A stretch of 60,986 nt of DNA, from assembly GCF_001911425.1 (NCBI RefSeq), contig NZ_MPPL01000001.1:16273-77258 (forward strand), written 5' to 3'. The translations under genes were made by a program, and so were the position numbers. This DNA is from Mucilaginibacter polytrichastri. Its GTDB lineage: Bacteria; Bacteroidota; Bacteroidia; Sphingobacteriales; Sphingobacteriaceae. Within the stretch, counting starts at the first letter, position 1, and every line of letters begins with the position of its first letter. Below, one piece after another: positions 17,597 through 25,251 of the stretch. Below the pieces are notes generated by a model that searched no databases, had not been told where the DNA came from, and was given only the letters and a program-made list of their open reading frames with translations.

Positions 17597-17704
17597 TTAT
17601 TTGTGCTGGCTGCCAAATTCTTCCTGCAGACGAAGGATTGTTCCCGCATTTTCGATCGCTGTGGTAACCTTAAACTTGGTCCGAATAACACCCGAATCAT
17701 TCAT
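17597..17704 (-). pseudogene. Fragment of DNA-3-methyladenine glycosylase I (tag)
   Basis: The 35-residue frame reads NDSGVIRTKFKVTTAIENA followed by LRLQEEFGS. It resembles the segment of Tag that reads QDAGIIRHRGKIQAIIGNA in E. coli. Neither the N-terminal nor the C-terminal parts follow in any frame, so it is a remnant. The region 17400-17600 next to it also contains broken frames, for example one ending in LLFIDGELWVR, which I cannot name. It shows that the right end of the element collects decayed DNA. Confidence 0.5.
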
Positions 17705-17719
17705 CAGGCGTTCGCATCG

Positions 17720-17827
17720 TTACATGCGTCGCTGTCTCTCTACCCATGAATCCGTTAACAGTGTGTTCATTAGGATAATCAAAAGCAGCAATATTATAAA
17801 GATCAACAGCAGCAGTAATACCTCCAT
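17720..17827 (-). CDS. Possible 35-aa membrane peptide at element end
   Basis: The frame begins MEV followed by an unbroken run of about 17 Leu/Ile/Phe residues and ends with a basic tail (WVERQRRM). This looks like a small toxin, holin-like or regulatory membrane peptide. No ribosome binding site stands out. It is 58 bp inside the right 121-bp repeat. It may be a chance frame. Confidence 0.3.
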   Translation of the reverse strand: MEVLLLLLIFIILLLLIILMNTLLTDSWVERQRRM

Positions 17828-17885
17828 TTGAAACCCAGATTTGTTTCCAATTCGGCAGGAAAATTTGTATAATTGTATAGCATAA

Positions 17886-18006
17886 GATGTCCTTATGTAA
17901 TTGACGCGATGTTGGTTATTGTGCCACAAATGTGCCACAGTTTTAAAATATAGTTCGTAATTTCTTTGTTTTCAATCGGTTACAGATGGGAGAATCCTGC
18001 TGTTAA
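17886..18006 (+). repeat. Right 121-bp direct repeat (attR arm)
   Basis: Second copy of the repeat at 185-305, with two substitutions (near 17954 and 17963). It carries the paired TGTGCCACA motifs and the crossover core CTGTTAA (18000-18006), then continues directly into tRNA-Asn sequence. It defines the right end of the element. Confidence 0.9.
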
Positions 18007-18043
18007 TCAGAGGGTCGCTGGTTCGAGCCCAGCCTCAGGAGCC
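18007..18043 (+). tRNA. Displaced 3' half of tRNA-Asn (attB remnant)
   Basis: After the anticodon-loop core come the 3' anticodon stem TCAGA, the variable loop, a full T arm (GCTGG-TTCGAGC-CCAGC), the acceptor strand CTCAGGA and GCC. The upstream 121 bp do not supply a D arm or a pairing anticodon stem (TCCTG cannot pair with TCAGA), so this is a half gene separated from its 5' part by integration. A functional tRNA-Asn should lie upstream of the window, rebuilt by element-borne 3' sequence. Confidence 0.8.
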
Positions 18044-18059
18044 TGAAAATCAATGATTT

Positions 18060-18088
18060 AACCCAACTCTGGCGAGTTGGGTTTTTTT
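18060..18088 (+). terminator. Rho-independent terminator behind tRNA-Asn half
   Basis: A perfect 10-bp stem (AACCCAACTC / GAGTTGGGTT) with a TGGC loop is followed by seven T. This is presumably the original terminator of the tRNA-Asn gene. It now also insulates the SPARTA operon from the element. Confidence 0.85.
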
Positions 18089-18271
18089 GTTCTCACACAT
18101 TTCTCACACATTTTTGAAGTTTTTTAAATTAAGCTAAAACCTTCGTTTGCGAATATTAGCGGATATTTGGATTGCCACAGATATAAATTGCGTTTCAATT
18201 TGCTATTTATCCACATTGGATTTTACTAATACATTTAGCACTATATTTATATTCCATAATCTAAACCAATA

Positions 18272-19666
18272 ATGAGGGATACAATATTTATTAGTCATGC
18301 TACTCCTGAAGATAACGAATTTACAGTTTGGCTGGCCTCAAGGCTGGAATTACTTGGTTATAAGGTTTGGATAGACAAGAAAGAATTGCTGGGTGGAGAA
18401 ACATTCTGGGAAACAATTGAATTAGCAATAAAGAATGATGCTGCGAAATTTTTGTTGGTTTATTCAAAGAATATATGTTATGCAGATGGTAGTGGTGTGG
18501 TCAAAAATGGGATCCAAAAAGAGATAGATTTCGCTAAACAAGTGATGGCTGACAATGCCGATCTAAAAGATTTCTTTGTTATTTTACATATGGACGATTC
18601 TGGGTATGACCTGTTTCCCGGTGCAAAAGATCTGAACCAAATTCCATTTAGCGACAACTGGGCAGAAGGCTTAACCACGCTTCAAAAAAAGCTTAATAGA
18701 GATGAAATAGTTAAATCGAAGCCACATGAATTTGATGAGGCTGCTACTTGGTATCTTAATAATTATTTAGTAAAAAACCCAATTATTGAAAGAAAGGAAT
18801 TGTATTACACCAATTGGTGGAGCGTTGAAGATTTACCAAGATCCTATTATATAATAAAGTATAAAAACGAAACTCAGGCAAACACTGTGGCCAGCCTAAA
18901 TGAACAAGTTTTAATTGTAAAAGATGCTAATTGTCTAACCACTTTTAAGAAAGATTTAGTAGCTGAAGTAACTGATAATTTCGGAACAAGTCAAATTAAG
19001 CCGGCAGACATCTTTGAAATTGACATTAGTCATCTGCTTCAAGGATACACAAAAGAATCGTTTCCTTCTTTTCGCGATGCTGAAAATCATTTTAAGAAAT
19101 TATTAAAAAGAGCTTTACATAATTATCTTAAAACCAAGCAATTATATTGGTATGATATGGCTAGCAAAAATATGGCCTACTACCATACTTATTCTAGCCT
19201 TCCAACATCTAAAGTAAACTTTGATTATCCTTACAGGCAGAATGCACGAAGCAAAACAAAAAACTTGCTCGGCAAACATCTGGACATTGGCAAATGGCAT
19301 TTCGCAATATCCGCAAAGCCCTCTCTTTTACCTTTTGTCGGCTTTAATATTAAAAGTCATTTAGTATTTAGTAAGAAAGGCTATCAGGCAATCGACGATA
19401 AAGAACTTCAACATTTACACAGGCGAAAGAAGGGAAAGAGAATGTTTAATGAAGAGTGGAGGGATTTATTGCTAGCTTTTATCAAGAGTATTGGAGATGA
19501 GAACGGAAATGTTATACTTTCAACTAACATAGAAAAGGATATCGTTATGAAGCCTAATCTAGAAATGTATTGGTCAGATTTTGGGTATCTTGATCCAAAA
19601 GATTTAGAAAGACAAGAATTATTTGTCGAAAATGAACGCGAGGAATTTATTGAGGACGCCGAATAA
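18272..19666 (+). CDS. TIR-APAZ protein of a SPARTA system, 464 aa
   Basis: The N-terminal 130 residues or so form a TIR domain: IFISHATPEDNEFTVWLASRL, GYKVWIDKKELLGGETFWETI, with Glu47 in the position of the catalytic NADase glutamate, and FLLVYSKN. The remainder (about 150-460) fits an APAZ domain, the part that binds a short Argonaute and replaces its missing N/PAZ lobe. In SPARTA systems RNA-guided recognition of invader DNA makes the complex oligomerise, and the TIR domains then deplete NAD+ and kill or arrest the cell. The partner gene follows after 7 bp. The reading frame is AT-rich compared with downstream genes, which suggests transfer. Confidence 0.9.
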   Translation: MRDTIFISHATPEDNEFTVWLASRLELLGYKVWIDKKELLGGETFWETIELAIKNDAAKFLLVYSKNICYADGSGVVKNGIQKEIDFAKQVMADNADLKDFFVILHMDDSGYDLFPGAKDLNQIPFSDNWAEGLTTLQKKLNRDEIVKSKPHEFDEAATWYLNNYLVKNPIIERKELYYTNWWSVEDLPRSYYIIKYKNETQANTVASLNEQVLIVKDANCLTTFKKDLVAEVTDNFGTSQIKPADIFEIDISHLLQGYTKESFPSFRDAENHFKKLLKRALHNYLKTKQLYWYDMASKNMAYYHTYSSLPTSKVNFDYPYRQNARSKTKNLLGKHLDIGKWHFAISAKPSLLPFVGFNIKSHLVFSKKGYQAIDDKELQHLHRRKKGKRMFNEEWRDLLLAFIKSIGDENGNVILSTNIEKDIVMKPNLEMYWSDFGYLDPKDLERQELFVENEREEFIEDAE

Positions 19667-19673
19667 TGACCAT

Positions 19674-21191
19674 ATGGAAATAGAACCAGAAATGCTTTTT
19701 ATAAAAGAACCTGAATTATCTTTTGGTTATAATCAAAGAACCGCCGATCCTAGAGATGGATTAATGCTATTCGGCCCTCATGATCGCGACAAGGTGAAAG
19801 GTCAAGTGAATATTGGTATAATTGGTTGCCACAGTCAGCGTGAATATCTGAAGATTTACCTGAAAAGAATTCACCAGCCTGTGGCTTCAGCCAATGCGGA
19901 TGTGGCAAGGCCTTTTTTTCCTGGCTTGGAAGCAGCATTTGGCATTCACCTTAATTTCGACAACGTTGTTGAAATCGACATCAGCGAAAGCGAGGTTAAG
20001 AAGTATCTACAATATGCAGATGGGCACCAACGTGTCCATAATTTATCCAATCTATTTGCCGATGAACTTATTAAATATCACCGAGAAGAAGAACGCCCGG
20101 TTACGGTATGGTTTGTGATTATCCAAGATGACATTTTTAAATTCGGGCGGCCAAAATCTAAAATTCCAAAATCGCCGGAAAATGTGAGGCTTGGATTAAA
20201 AAAGAAAGAGCGAAGTTCTGCTCAACCTTTTTTATTTGATGTCTTTAACCAAATGCAGGAGGCTTATGATTACGAAATTAATTTTCATAATCAAATAAAA
20301 GCTAAACTATTGAATGATAAGATTGTAACGCAAATTTTGAAGGAAAGTACAATAGCTTACGAACATTTATGGGAAGATCAAAAGAAGATTGAACAACAAC
20401 GTTTATTTGATAGTGCCAAAGCTTGGAATATAGCAACGACATTGTATTATAAAAATGGAGGTTTACCTTGGCGTCTTGGGGATATAAGAGAAGATGTTTG
20501 TTATTTGGGTCTGGTTTATAAAAAATTAAACGAGGATCCACAAAATAGAAGTGCCTGCTGCGCTGCACAAATGTTTATTGACTCAGGGGACGGCATGGTT
20601 TTTAGAGGAAATATAGGTGATTGGTATAACCCGGAAACGAAAGAGTTTCACATTAAAAAAGATGATGCTGCTGAGATGATAAACCAATCACTCGAAGCAT
20701 TTAAACAAAAACTGGGTAAGGGCCAATACCCACGCGAGGTGTTTATTCATGCAAAAACCCTTTTTGATGATGACGAATGGACGGGCTTCACAGAGATGGC
20801 AGTTGGAAAATCTAAAATTATAGGTGTTCGCATTCAAAGTACAAGCCAATTCAAATTATATAGAGACTACTCCTTTTGTGTTCCCCGTGGCATGATGATG
20901 AAGACTGCAACAGAAAAGGCCTATTTGTGGACTAAAGGTTTTATTCCTCGTTTACAAACTCAAATTGGATTAGAAACCCCCAATCCAATAGTTGTCGAGG
21001 TAACTCGTGGTTCAGCAGATATTGAGCAAGTTTGTAAAGATGTTTTGGCATTAACGAAATTAAATTACAACGCCTGTATTTTTGCTGATGGACAGCCTGT
21101 CACTTTGCGTTTTGCTGATTCAATCGGCGAAGTATTAACAGCTGGAAAAAATGTTGTGACATCCATTTTGCCATTCAAGCACTACGTATAA
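19674..21191 (+). CDS. Short Argonaute (MID-PIWI) of SPARTA, 505 aa
   Basis: The chosen start (MEIEPEMLFIKEPELSF) matches the N-terminus and length of characterised SPARTA short Argonautes (about 507 aa). It lies 7 bp after the TIR-APAZ stop; a longer frame from 19623 would overlap that gene. Family landmarks are RDGLMLFGPHDRDKV, RPFFPGLEAAF, VCYLGLVYKKL, RSACCAAQMF, VFIHAKT and the C-terminal LTKLNYNACIFADGQPVTL with RFADSIGEVLT. The PIWI part lacks the catalytic Asp residues, as expected for a short pAgo that senses but does not cut. Confidence 0.93.
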   Translation: MEIEPEMLFIKEPELSFGYNQRTADPRDGLMLFGPHDRDKVKGQVNIGIIGCHSQREYLKIYLKRIHQPVASANADVARPFFPGLEAAFGIHLNFDNVVEIDISESEVKKYLQYADGHQRVHNLSNLFADELIKYHREEERPVTVWFVIIQDDIFKFGRPKSKIPKSPENVRLGLKKKERSSAQPFLFDVFNQMQEAYDYEINFHNQIKAKLLNDKIVTQILKESTIAYEHLWEDQKKIEQQRLFDSAKAWNIATTLYYKNGGLPWRLGDIREDVCYLGLVYKKLNEDPQNRSACCAAQMFIDSGDGMVFRGNIGDWYNPETKEFHIKKDDAAEMINQSLEAFKQKLGKGQYPREVFIHAKTLFDDDEWTGFTEMAVGKSKIIGVRIQSTSQFKLYRDYSFCVPRGMMMKTATEKAYLWTKGFIPRLQTQIGLETPNPIVVEVTRGSADIEQVCKDVLALTKLNYNACIFADGQPVTLRFADSIGEVLTAGKNVVTSILPFKHYV

Positions 21192-21285
21192 TTAACTTTG
21201 CATACCTATAATAATTACTCGAAATAATACGGCTTGGAAAACAAAGACTATGTAATTAATTTTATACATAGAAAAATGACAGGCT

Positions 21286-21462
21286 ATGCAGCATCTAAAA
21301 GAATTCCTAACCCGCATCCAAACCTTTGATTTACGTATTGTCGAAGATAATATTCAAACGGAATCGGGAACGAATGAAAAGAAGCATGTTAAAGCTTACG
21401 ATTTAACTTACCAAACCCAATATTATGATTCCTTTGCTTATAGGAGCGAACTAAGGGTGTGA
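21286..21462 (+). CDS. Possible 58-aa ORF downstream of SPARTA
   Basis: A frame starting MQHLKEFLTRIQTFDLRIVE lies 94 bp after the short Argonaute and 6 bp before the next ORF. It is hydrophilic and I recognise no domain. The spacing to the following frame suggests the two are translated together. It could be part of an unknown cargo operon or a remnant. Confidence 0.4.
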   Translation: MQHLKEFLTRIQTFDLRIVEDNIQTESGTNEKKHVKAYDLTYQTQYYDSFAYRSELRV

Positions 21463-21468
21463 AAGGAT

Positions 21469-22119
21469 ATGGCTTTTATTGACCTGGTTGCGTTAGATAA
21501 AGAGCGCATTAAACTTCAACTTGTGGAATTATCCAAAGTCCGCAGCAGATTTAAAGAGTTTTGGGGTAATTACAACCAATACTACTCGGAAATGAAGCTG
21601 GTTTATGACGGATCTTTTATTTTTTCAGTCAGGTTACAGTACTTATTTATCGTGAATAATCTGCAGTCTGATAGTGCTGACATAGAAGTGACATCCAAAT
21701 TTGTTGAAGATTTGGGCGACTCTGTTAAACTACGTGAAAAGTTTTTAATGGAATTGATCTATGATGCCGAAAACTCGATCAAAGAACATATTTCATTTGA
21801 AGAATTTCAAAAAACGTTAGAAACCAAGAGAAAGATTGAAGAACCGACAGAATCGGAAAACAACGGGGAGTCGGAAATAGTGATTGAAAATGAATCTATA
21901 GCAAAGTCAATTGGCCGATACCCGACTTTCAAACCGAGCATTGCTTTTTTCAGCGTGCCATCCGTAAACGCTGGGCGGAGACCCGGTTCATCACACAGGG
22001 AGAATTTGGAATGGCCTGGCGCCGGCATTACAAGAGCAACAGTTTTGCTTACCGCTTTGAAGAGCGCGGCTCCGGTATTGGAGGCTCTGATGCGGATAAG
22101 GAAATCCGGTGGTTCATGA
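21469..22119 (+). CDS. Unknown ORF with chimeric end, up to 216 aa
   Basis: The first 145 residues or so (MAFIDLVALDKERIKLQLVE and on, helical, acidic towards the end) look like a genuine but unrecognised protein. From about residue 146 the frame reads out of phase through a fragment of a DUF3863-type gene that is coded in another frame (21906-22367). The natural C-terminus has therefore been lost at a junction near 21905, and the last 70 residues are not a real domain. Confidence 0.45.
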   Translation: MAFIDLVALDKERIKLQLVELSKVRSRFKEFWGNYNQYYSEMKLVYDGSFIFSVRLQYLFIVNNLQSDSADIEVTSKFVEDLGDSVKLREKFLMELIYDAENSIKEHISFEEFQKTLETKRKIEEPTESENNGESEIVIENESIAKSIGRYPTFKPSIAFFSVPSVNAGRRPGSSHRENLEWPGAGITRATVLLTALKSAAPVLEALMRIRKSGGS

Positions 22120-22367
22120 ACAAAGATTTCCGGTTTGCTTTGCTGAACGGACTGGAAAAAGCTGCACCGGTAAAAGTGATCGATTTTACAAATTACACGA
22201 TCAAAGCACATGAACCTGCTGAAATGACACGTAGATGGAGTTTATTAGGAGAGATTAATCAAAAGCAAACCCGCCCTCAAGACCGGCCGATACCCGTTGA
22301 CTCGCTTTCGGATAACGCGCGCAAGCTAATCAATAAACACTATCCGCAGATCACAGGCTACCGGTAA
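21906..22367 (+). pseudogene. 5'-truncated DUF3863-type gene, C-terminal 150 aa
   Basis: From VNWPIPDFQTEHCFFQ on, through FITQGEFGMAWRRHYKSN, RGSGIGGSDADKEIRWFMNK and the end at TGYR, the frame reads as the C-terminal part of a Bacteroidota DUF3863-type protein, which I believe is a relative or tandem partner of the next gene. Everything upstream is missing and replaced by the unknown ORF. A start at ATG 22011 would give only 118 residues. This marks the right edge of the accessory DNA that begins after tRNA-Asn. The family name is from memory. Confidence 0.6.
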
Positions 22368-22404
22368 CCATCCTTTAAGAAAGGCGGAAAATAATAAAAA
22401 CGAT

Positions 22405-24087
22405 ATGAAAATTACCAGCAACTTTAAACGCGCCGTAATGGCGGGCTTAGTGTTCATAGCACTAAATTCCTTTATTAACGTTAAATCAATTATAAAAGAG
22501 CGCAAAACGCCTGAACCCAGGATCGTTAATATAGTTAATTTTATCAGATTACTGGAACCGAGGGACCCAGCCATTACACAGGATGTGCTCTATCAGACGG
22601 TCGTTAAACAGGTGGAACTGATGAAAAAACATCACCTGGGCGGAACCTTTCTTTTACAATACGATGCCTTAATGGACTCTCGTTACCAACAATTGCTCAA
22701 AACACTGCCAAAAGAAAGTTTCGAGATCGGCGCATGGTGGGAGTTACCGCAGCCGCTGATTGAAAAAGCAGGTTTAAAATGGCGCGGCCGCTATCCCTGG
22801 GACTGGCATGCCGACGTAGGTTTTGCAACCGGTTATACCCCATCCGAACGGGAAAAGATCATCGATGTTTATATGGCAGATTTCAAAAAGATCTTTGGTT
22901 ATTACCCGCGCTCGGTGGCTTCCTGGTTCATCGATGCCCATTCCTTACAATACATGTATGACAAGTATAAGATTGTAGCATCTGCTAACTGTAAGGACCA
23001 GTATGGTACCGATGGGTATACCTTATGGGGAGGCTACTGGAACCAGGCGTATTACCCAAGCAGGATCAATTCTTATATGCCTGCTCAAAATGCTGCAAAT
23101 CAGATTCCGGTACCTGTTTTCCGAATGCTGGGTAGCGATCCGGTAAGGCAGTATGATACCGGCATAAATTCAGCCAGGCAGGGTGTAATTACTTTGGAAC
23201 CTGTTTACCCCAAAGCAGGCGGTAACGCCGATTGGATCGACTGGTTCTTTGATGCCTTTACCCGAGCACCGGCATTAGGGTTTAATTATACCCAGGCCGG
23301 TCAGGAAAATTCCTTTACCTGGCCCGCCATGCAAAAAGGGCTGGAAATTCAGTTCCCATTGATAGAAAAACTTAGAAATGAGGGCAAAGTACGCGTAGAG
23401 ACGATGGAGCAGTCCGGTTTGTGGTTTCGCAAGATTTATCCTGTGACTCCGCCTACATCTTTTACCGTAACCAAAGACGTTAAAGGCAGTAACCAAAAAA
23501 CGATTTGGTATAACAGCCGCTTTTACAGGATAAATATCATGTGGGAGGATTCCACATTGAGGATCCGGGATATCCATTTCTTTAATGAAAACATCGCTGA
23601 TAAATACACCACGCAGACGGCAACTTCTAATGAATGCCAGTTTTTTACCCTTCCGGTAGTGGACGGTTATTTATGGAGCAAACGCGGCGACCTTGCCGGC
23701 TTAAAACTTAAAGCCGTATCCGGGGGTAAGGAATCGCTTTTAAAAGGTGGTGATCCTGTATTTACGAATGTGGATAAAGAAACAGTTGATATTAACTGGC
23801 CCTTAGCGGGCGGAGGAATGCTAAAATTAAGGCTAAAGGAGAAAACGGCTGCTATAGAGTTGGTCTCTTCAAAACCGCTGAACTGGTTTTTCGATCTGGA
23901 AGTGGCACAGGGTGCGAAAACGCCTTTCGTTAAAGCGGATAAAGGTCAGGTATCCTACCGTTTTGAGGGCCATGATTACCAGTTAAAGTTGATTAAAGGA
24001 GCAGTTTCTGCCCCGGCTACCGGAGCGGTTTTCAGGCTCCAGCCACAGTCAAATGTTATTGATTTGAACATGACCGATATGAACTAG
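22405..24087 (+). CDS. Secreted DUF3863/DUF3864-type protein, 560 aa
   Basis: A hydrophobic N-terminal segment (AVMAGLVFIALNSFI) acts as signal peptide or anchor. The body contains GAWWELPQPLIEKAGLKWRG, YPWDWHADVGFATGYTPSER, SVASWFIDAHSLQYMYDKY, CKDQYGTDGYTLWGGYWNQA and FFDAF, which I associate with the DUF3863/DUF3864 proteins of Bacteroidota. These proteins look like barrel-type carbohydrate-active or deacetylase-like enzymes. Activity is unknown. It follows the truncated relative by 37 bp, so the pair was probably an operon before the insertion. Confidence 0.65.
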   Translation: MKITSNFKRAVMAGLVFIALNSFINVKSIIKERKTPEPRIVNIVNFIRLLEPRDPAITQDVLYQTVVKQVELMKKHHLGGTFLLQYDALMDSRYQQLLKTLPKESFEIGAWWELPQPLIEKAGLKWRGRYPWDWHADVGFATGYTPSEREKIIDVYMADFKKIFGYYPRSVASWFIDAHSLQYMYDKYKIVASANCKDQYGTDGYTLWGGYWNQAYYPSRINSYMPAQNAANQIPVPVFRMLGSDPVRQYDTGINSARQGVITLEPVYPKAGGNADWIDWFFDAFTRAPALGFNYTQAGQENSFTWPAMQKGLEIQFPLIEKLRNEGKVRVETMEQSGLWFRKIYPVTPPTSFTVTKDVKGSNQKTIWYNSRFYRINIMWEDSTLRIRDIHFFNENIADKYTTQTATSNECQFFTLPVVDGYLWSKRGDLAGLKLKAVSGGKESLLKGGDPVFTNVDKETVDINWPLAGGGMLKLRLKEKTAAIELVSSKPLNWFFDLEVAQGAKTPFVKADKGQVSYRFEGHDYQLKLIKGAVSAPATGAVFRLQPQSNVIDLNMTDMN

Positions 24088-24660
24088 CCTTTTCTGAGAC
24101 GTCCCTTCTTTAAATTTATTTAGTTTATCTTATTTACAAATGCATTCAATAATCTGGAAACTGCCTTATAGCATACCGGATTGCTATTTTTGTAACGTCG
24201 CCCGGCCTTTTATCAATTTCTGACGGCACGCATTTTCCGGCGTCAGCCCAGAGAATTCTGGGCATCCGTTATTTCAGCTTGGAATGAACGGGCTAATATT
24301 AGGGTCTGATTTTTTTGATTTTGCTTGAATAACCTAGGTTGAAATAGAAAGGAAAGCCCTTAAATCACATAATTTAGGGGCTTTTGACTCGGGTGGTATC
24401 GCTTTAGTCGGGGATCAAGGGACTCCATTAGAACACCTACAGGAAATTTCAAGGAATTATAGAAATTTATAAAGGTAAGAGCCAATAAATAAGCGAAATT
24501 ATCTTAATAAACATGTGTCATAAATAAGCATTAATCTAATTGTTTAAATTTGCTAATCTCTAATCTGAAAGCATTGGTAATTTATAAACTGCCTAACGAT
24601 TTCAATTCAGCAGAAGAGCACTTGACATTTCATCCGGCTAGCGCTTTTGGTGCCTAAGCG
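24088..24660. other. 573-bp intergenic region with hairpins
   Basis: No gene is seen. Two adjacent hairpins lie at 24220-24246 (CTGACG/CGTCAG) and 24247-24262 (CCCAGA-GAAT-TCTGGG). A third, longer one is listed separately at 24353-24384. The stretch 24385-24660 is AT-rich and shows nothing I can support. Confidence 0.5.
24353..24384 (+). terminator. 13-bp hairpin, possible terminator
   Basis: AAAGCCCTTAAAT pairs with ATTTAGGGGCTTT (one G-T pair) around CACATA, ending in TTTT. It is 265 bp after the DUF3863-type gene, so either the transcript is long or an unannotated RNA ends here. Confidence 0.45.
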
Positions 24661-24723
24661 ATGAAATGGGATGGTGTGTTTAATGTAATTGTCGAAGTCT
24701 CACAAATTCATACCTTTGCGCCA

Positions 24724-25110
24724 ATGTTCAAAAGGTTTACCGCCATATTGCTTCTTGTAACGCTGATTAGTTCCAACTTTTCGTTGTTCATGGTGTATGC
24801 AGGCTTTGAAATGAACCATAAATATATTGCAGAAACGCTATGTATTAACAAATCTCGTCCCTGGATGCATTGTAATGGAAAGTGCTATTTCATGAAAAAG
24901 GTACATCAGGCTGGGGAAAATGAGAAGAAGCAGGAAGCAAAAGACAATTTGAACCGTCTGGAAGTTCCTTTTTTCCAGGAACCTTTCCAATTGTCATTTA
25001 TTGAGCCAACAATTTTAGAAATGGTAAAAAACTCCCTTCCTGCTTACACCTACCAATACAGCAGCCGCTATATTGAAACAATCTTCAGACCACCAAAATT
25101 TACCGTATAA
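24724..25110 (+). CDS. Small exported Cys-containing protein before TonB receptor, 128 aa
   Basis: The start at 24724 gives a clean signal sequence (MFKRFTAILLLVTLISSNFS); a longer frame from 24661 would bury it. The mature part has a conserved-looking LCINKSRPWMHCNGKCYFMKK segment with three cysteines that could bind a metal or form a disulfide, followed by a charged stretch. I recall similar small proteins directly upstream of TonB-dependent receptors in Bacteroidota. It probably belongs with the receptor downstream in metal uptake, but no function is established. Confidence 0.65.
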   Translation: MFKRFTAILLLVTLISSNFSLFMVYAGFEMNHKYIAETLCINKSRPWMHCNGKCYFMKKVHQAGENEKKQEAKDNLNRLEVPFFQEPFQLSFIEPTILEMVKNSLPAYTYQYSSRYIETIFRPPKFTV

Positions 25111-25251
25111 GTATCCTTTCCGTTTTGTATGGCCTTTACGGGCACACAATTCCTCACATTTAATTCATGCTGCTAACAACGCATCCAAAGGAAGTTAAAT
25201 TCCAGGCCAAGTGCGTATAGCAGTATTTTCCATGTACTTATATCAATTCTT

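Larger units (their letters stand above)
306..18006. mobile_element. 17.7-kb integrated element at tRNA-Asn, no integrase
   Basis: The unit is delimited by near-identical 121-bp repeats ending in the tRNA-Asn anticodon-loop core, with the tRNA 3' half at the right edge. It holds twelve well-supported genes, all of defence or signalling type: two CHAT proteases, a subtilisin, a NUC1 endonuclease, a helicase, an ECF sigma factor, a Cas4-like nuclease, a long Argonaute, a metallopeptidase and three unknowns. I find no integrase, relaxase, transposase or phage structural gene, so movement would need a recombinase supplied in trans, most likely by a related element to the left. Between 306 and 447 only the small inverted repeat near 309-325 is seen. 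Confidence 0.75.

Noticed and set aside
17118..17885. Integrase gene at the right end of the element
   Set aside because: All frames in this region are short, and none shows the R-H-R-Y residues of tyrosine recombinases or a serine recombinase motif.
19623..19673. Upstream start for the short Argonaute
   Set aside because: It would overlap the TIR-APAZ gene and add residues absent from known SPARTA Argonautes; ATG 19674 fits length and N-terminus.
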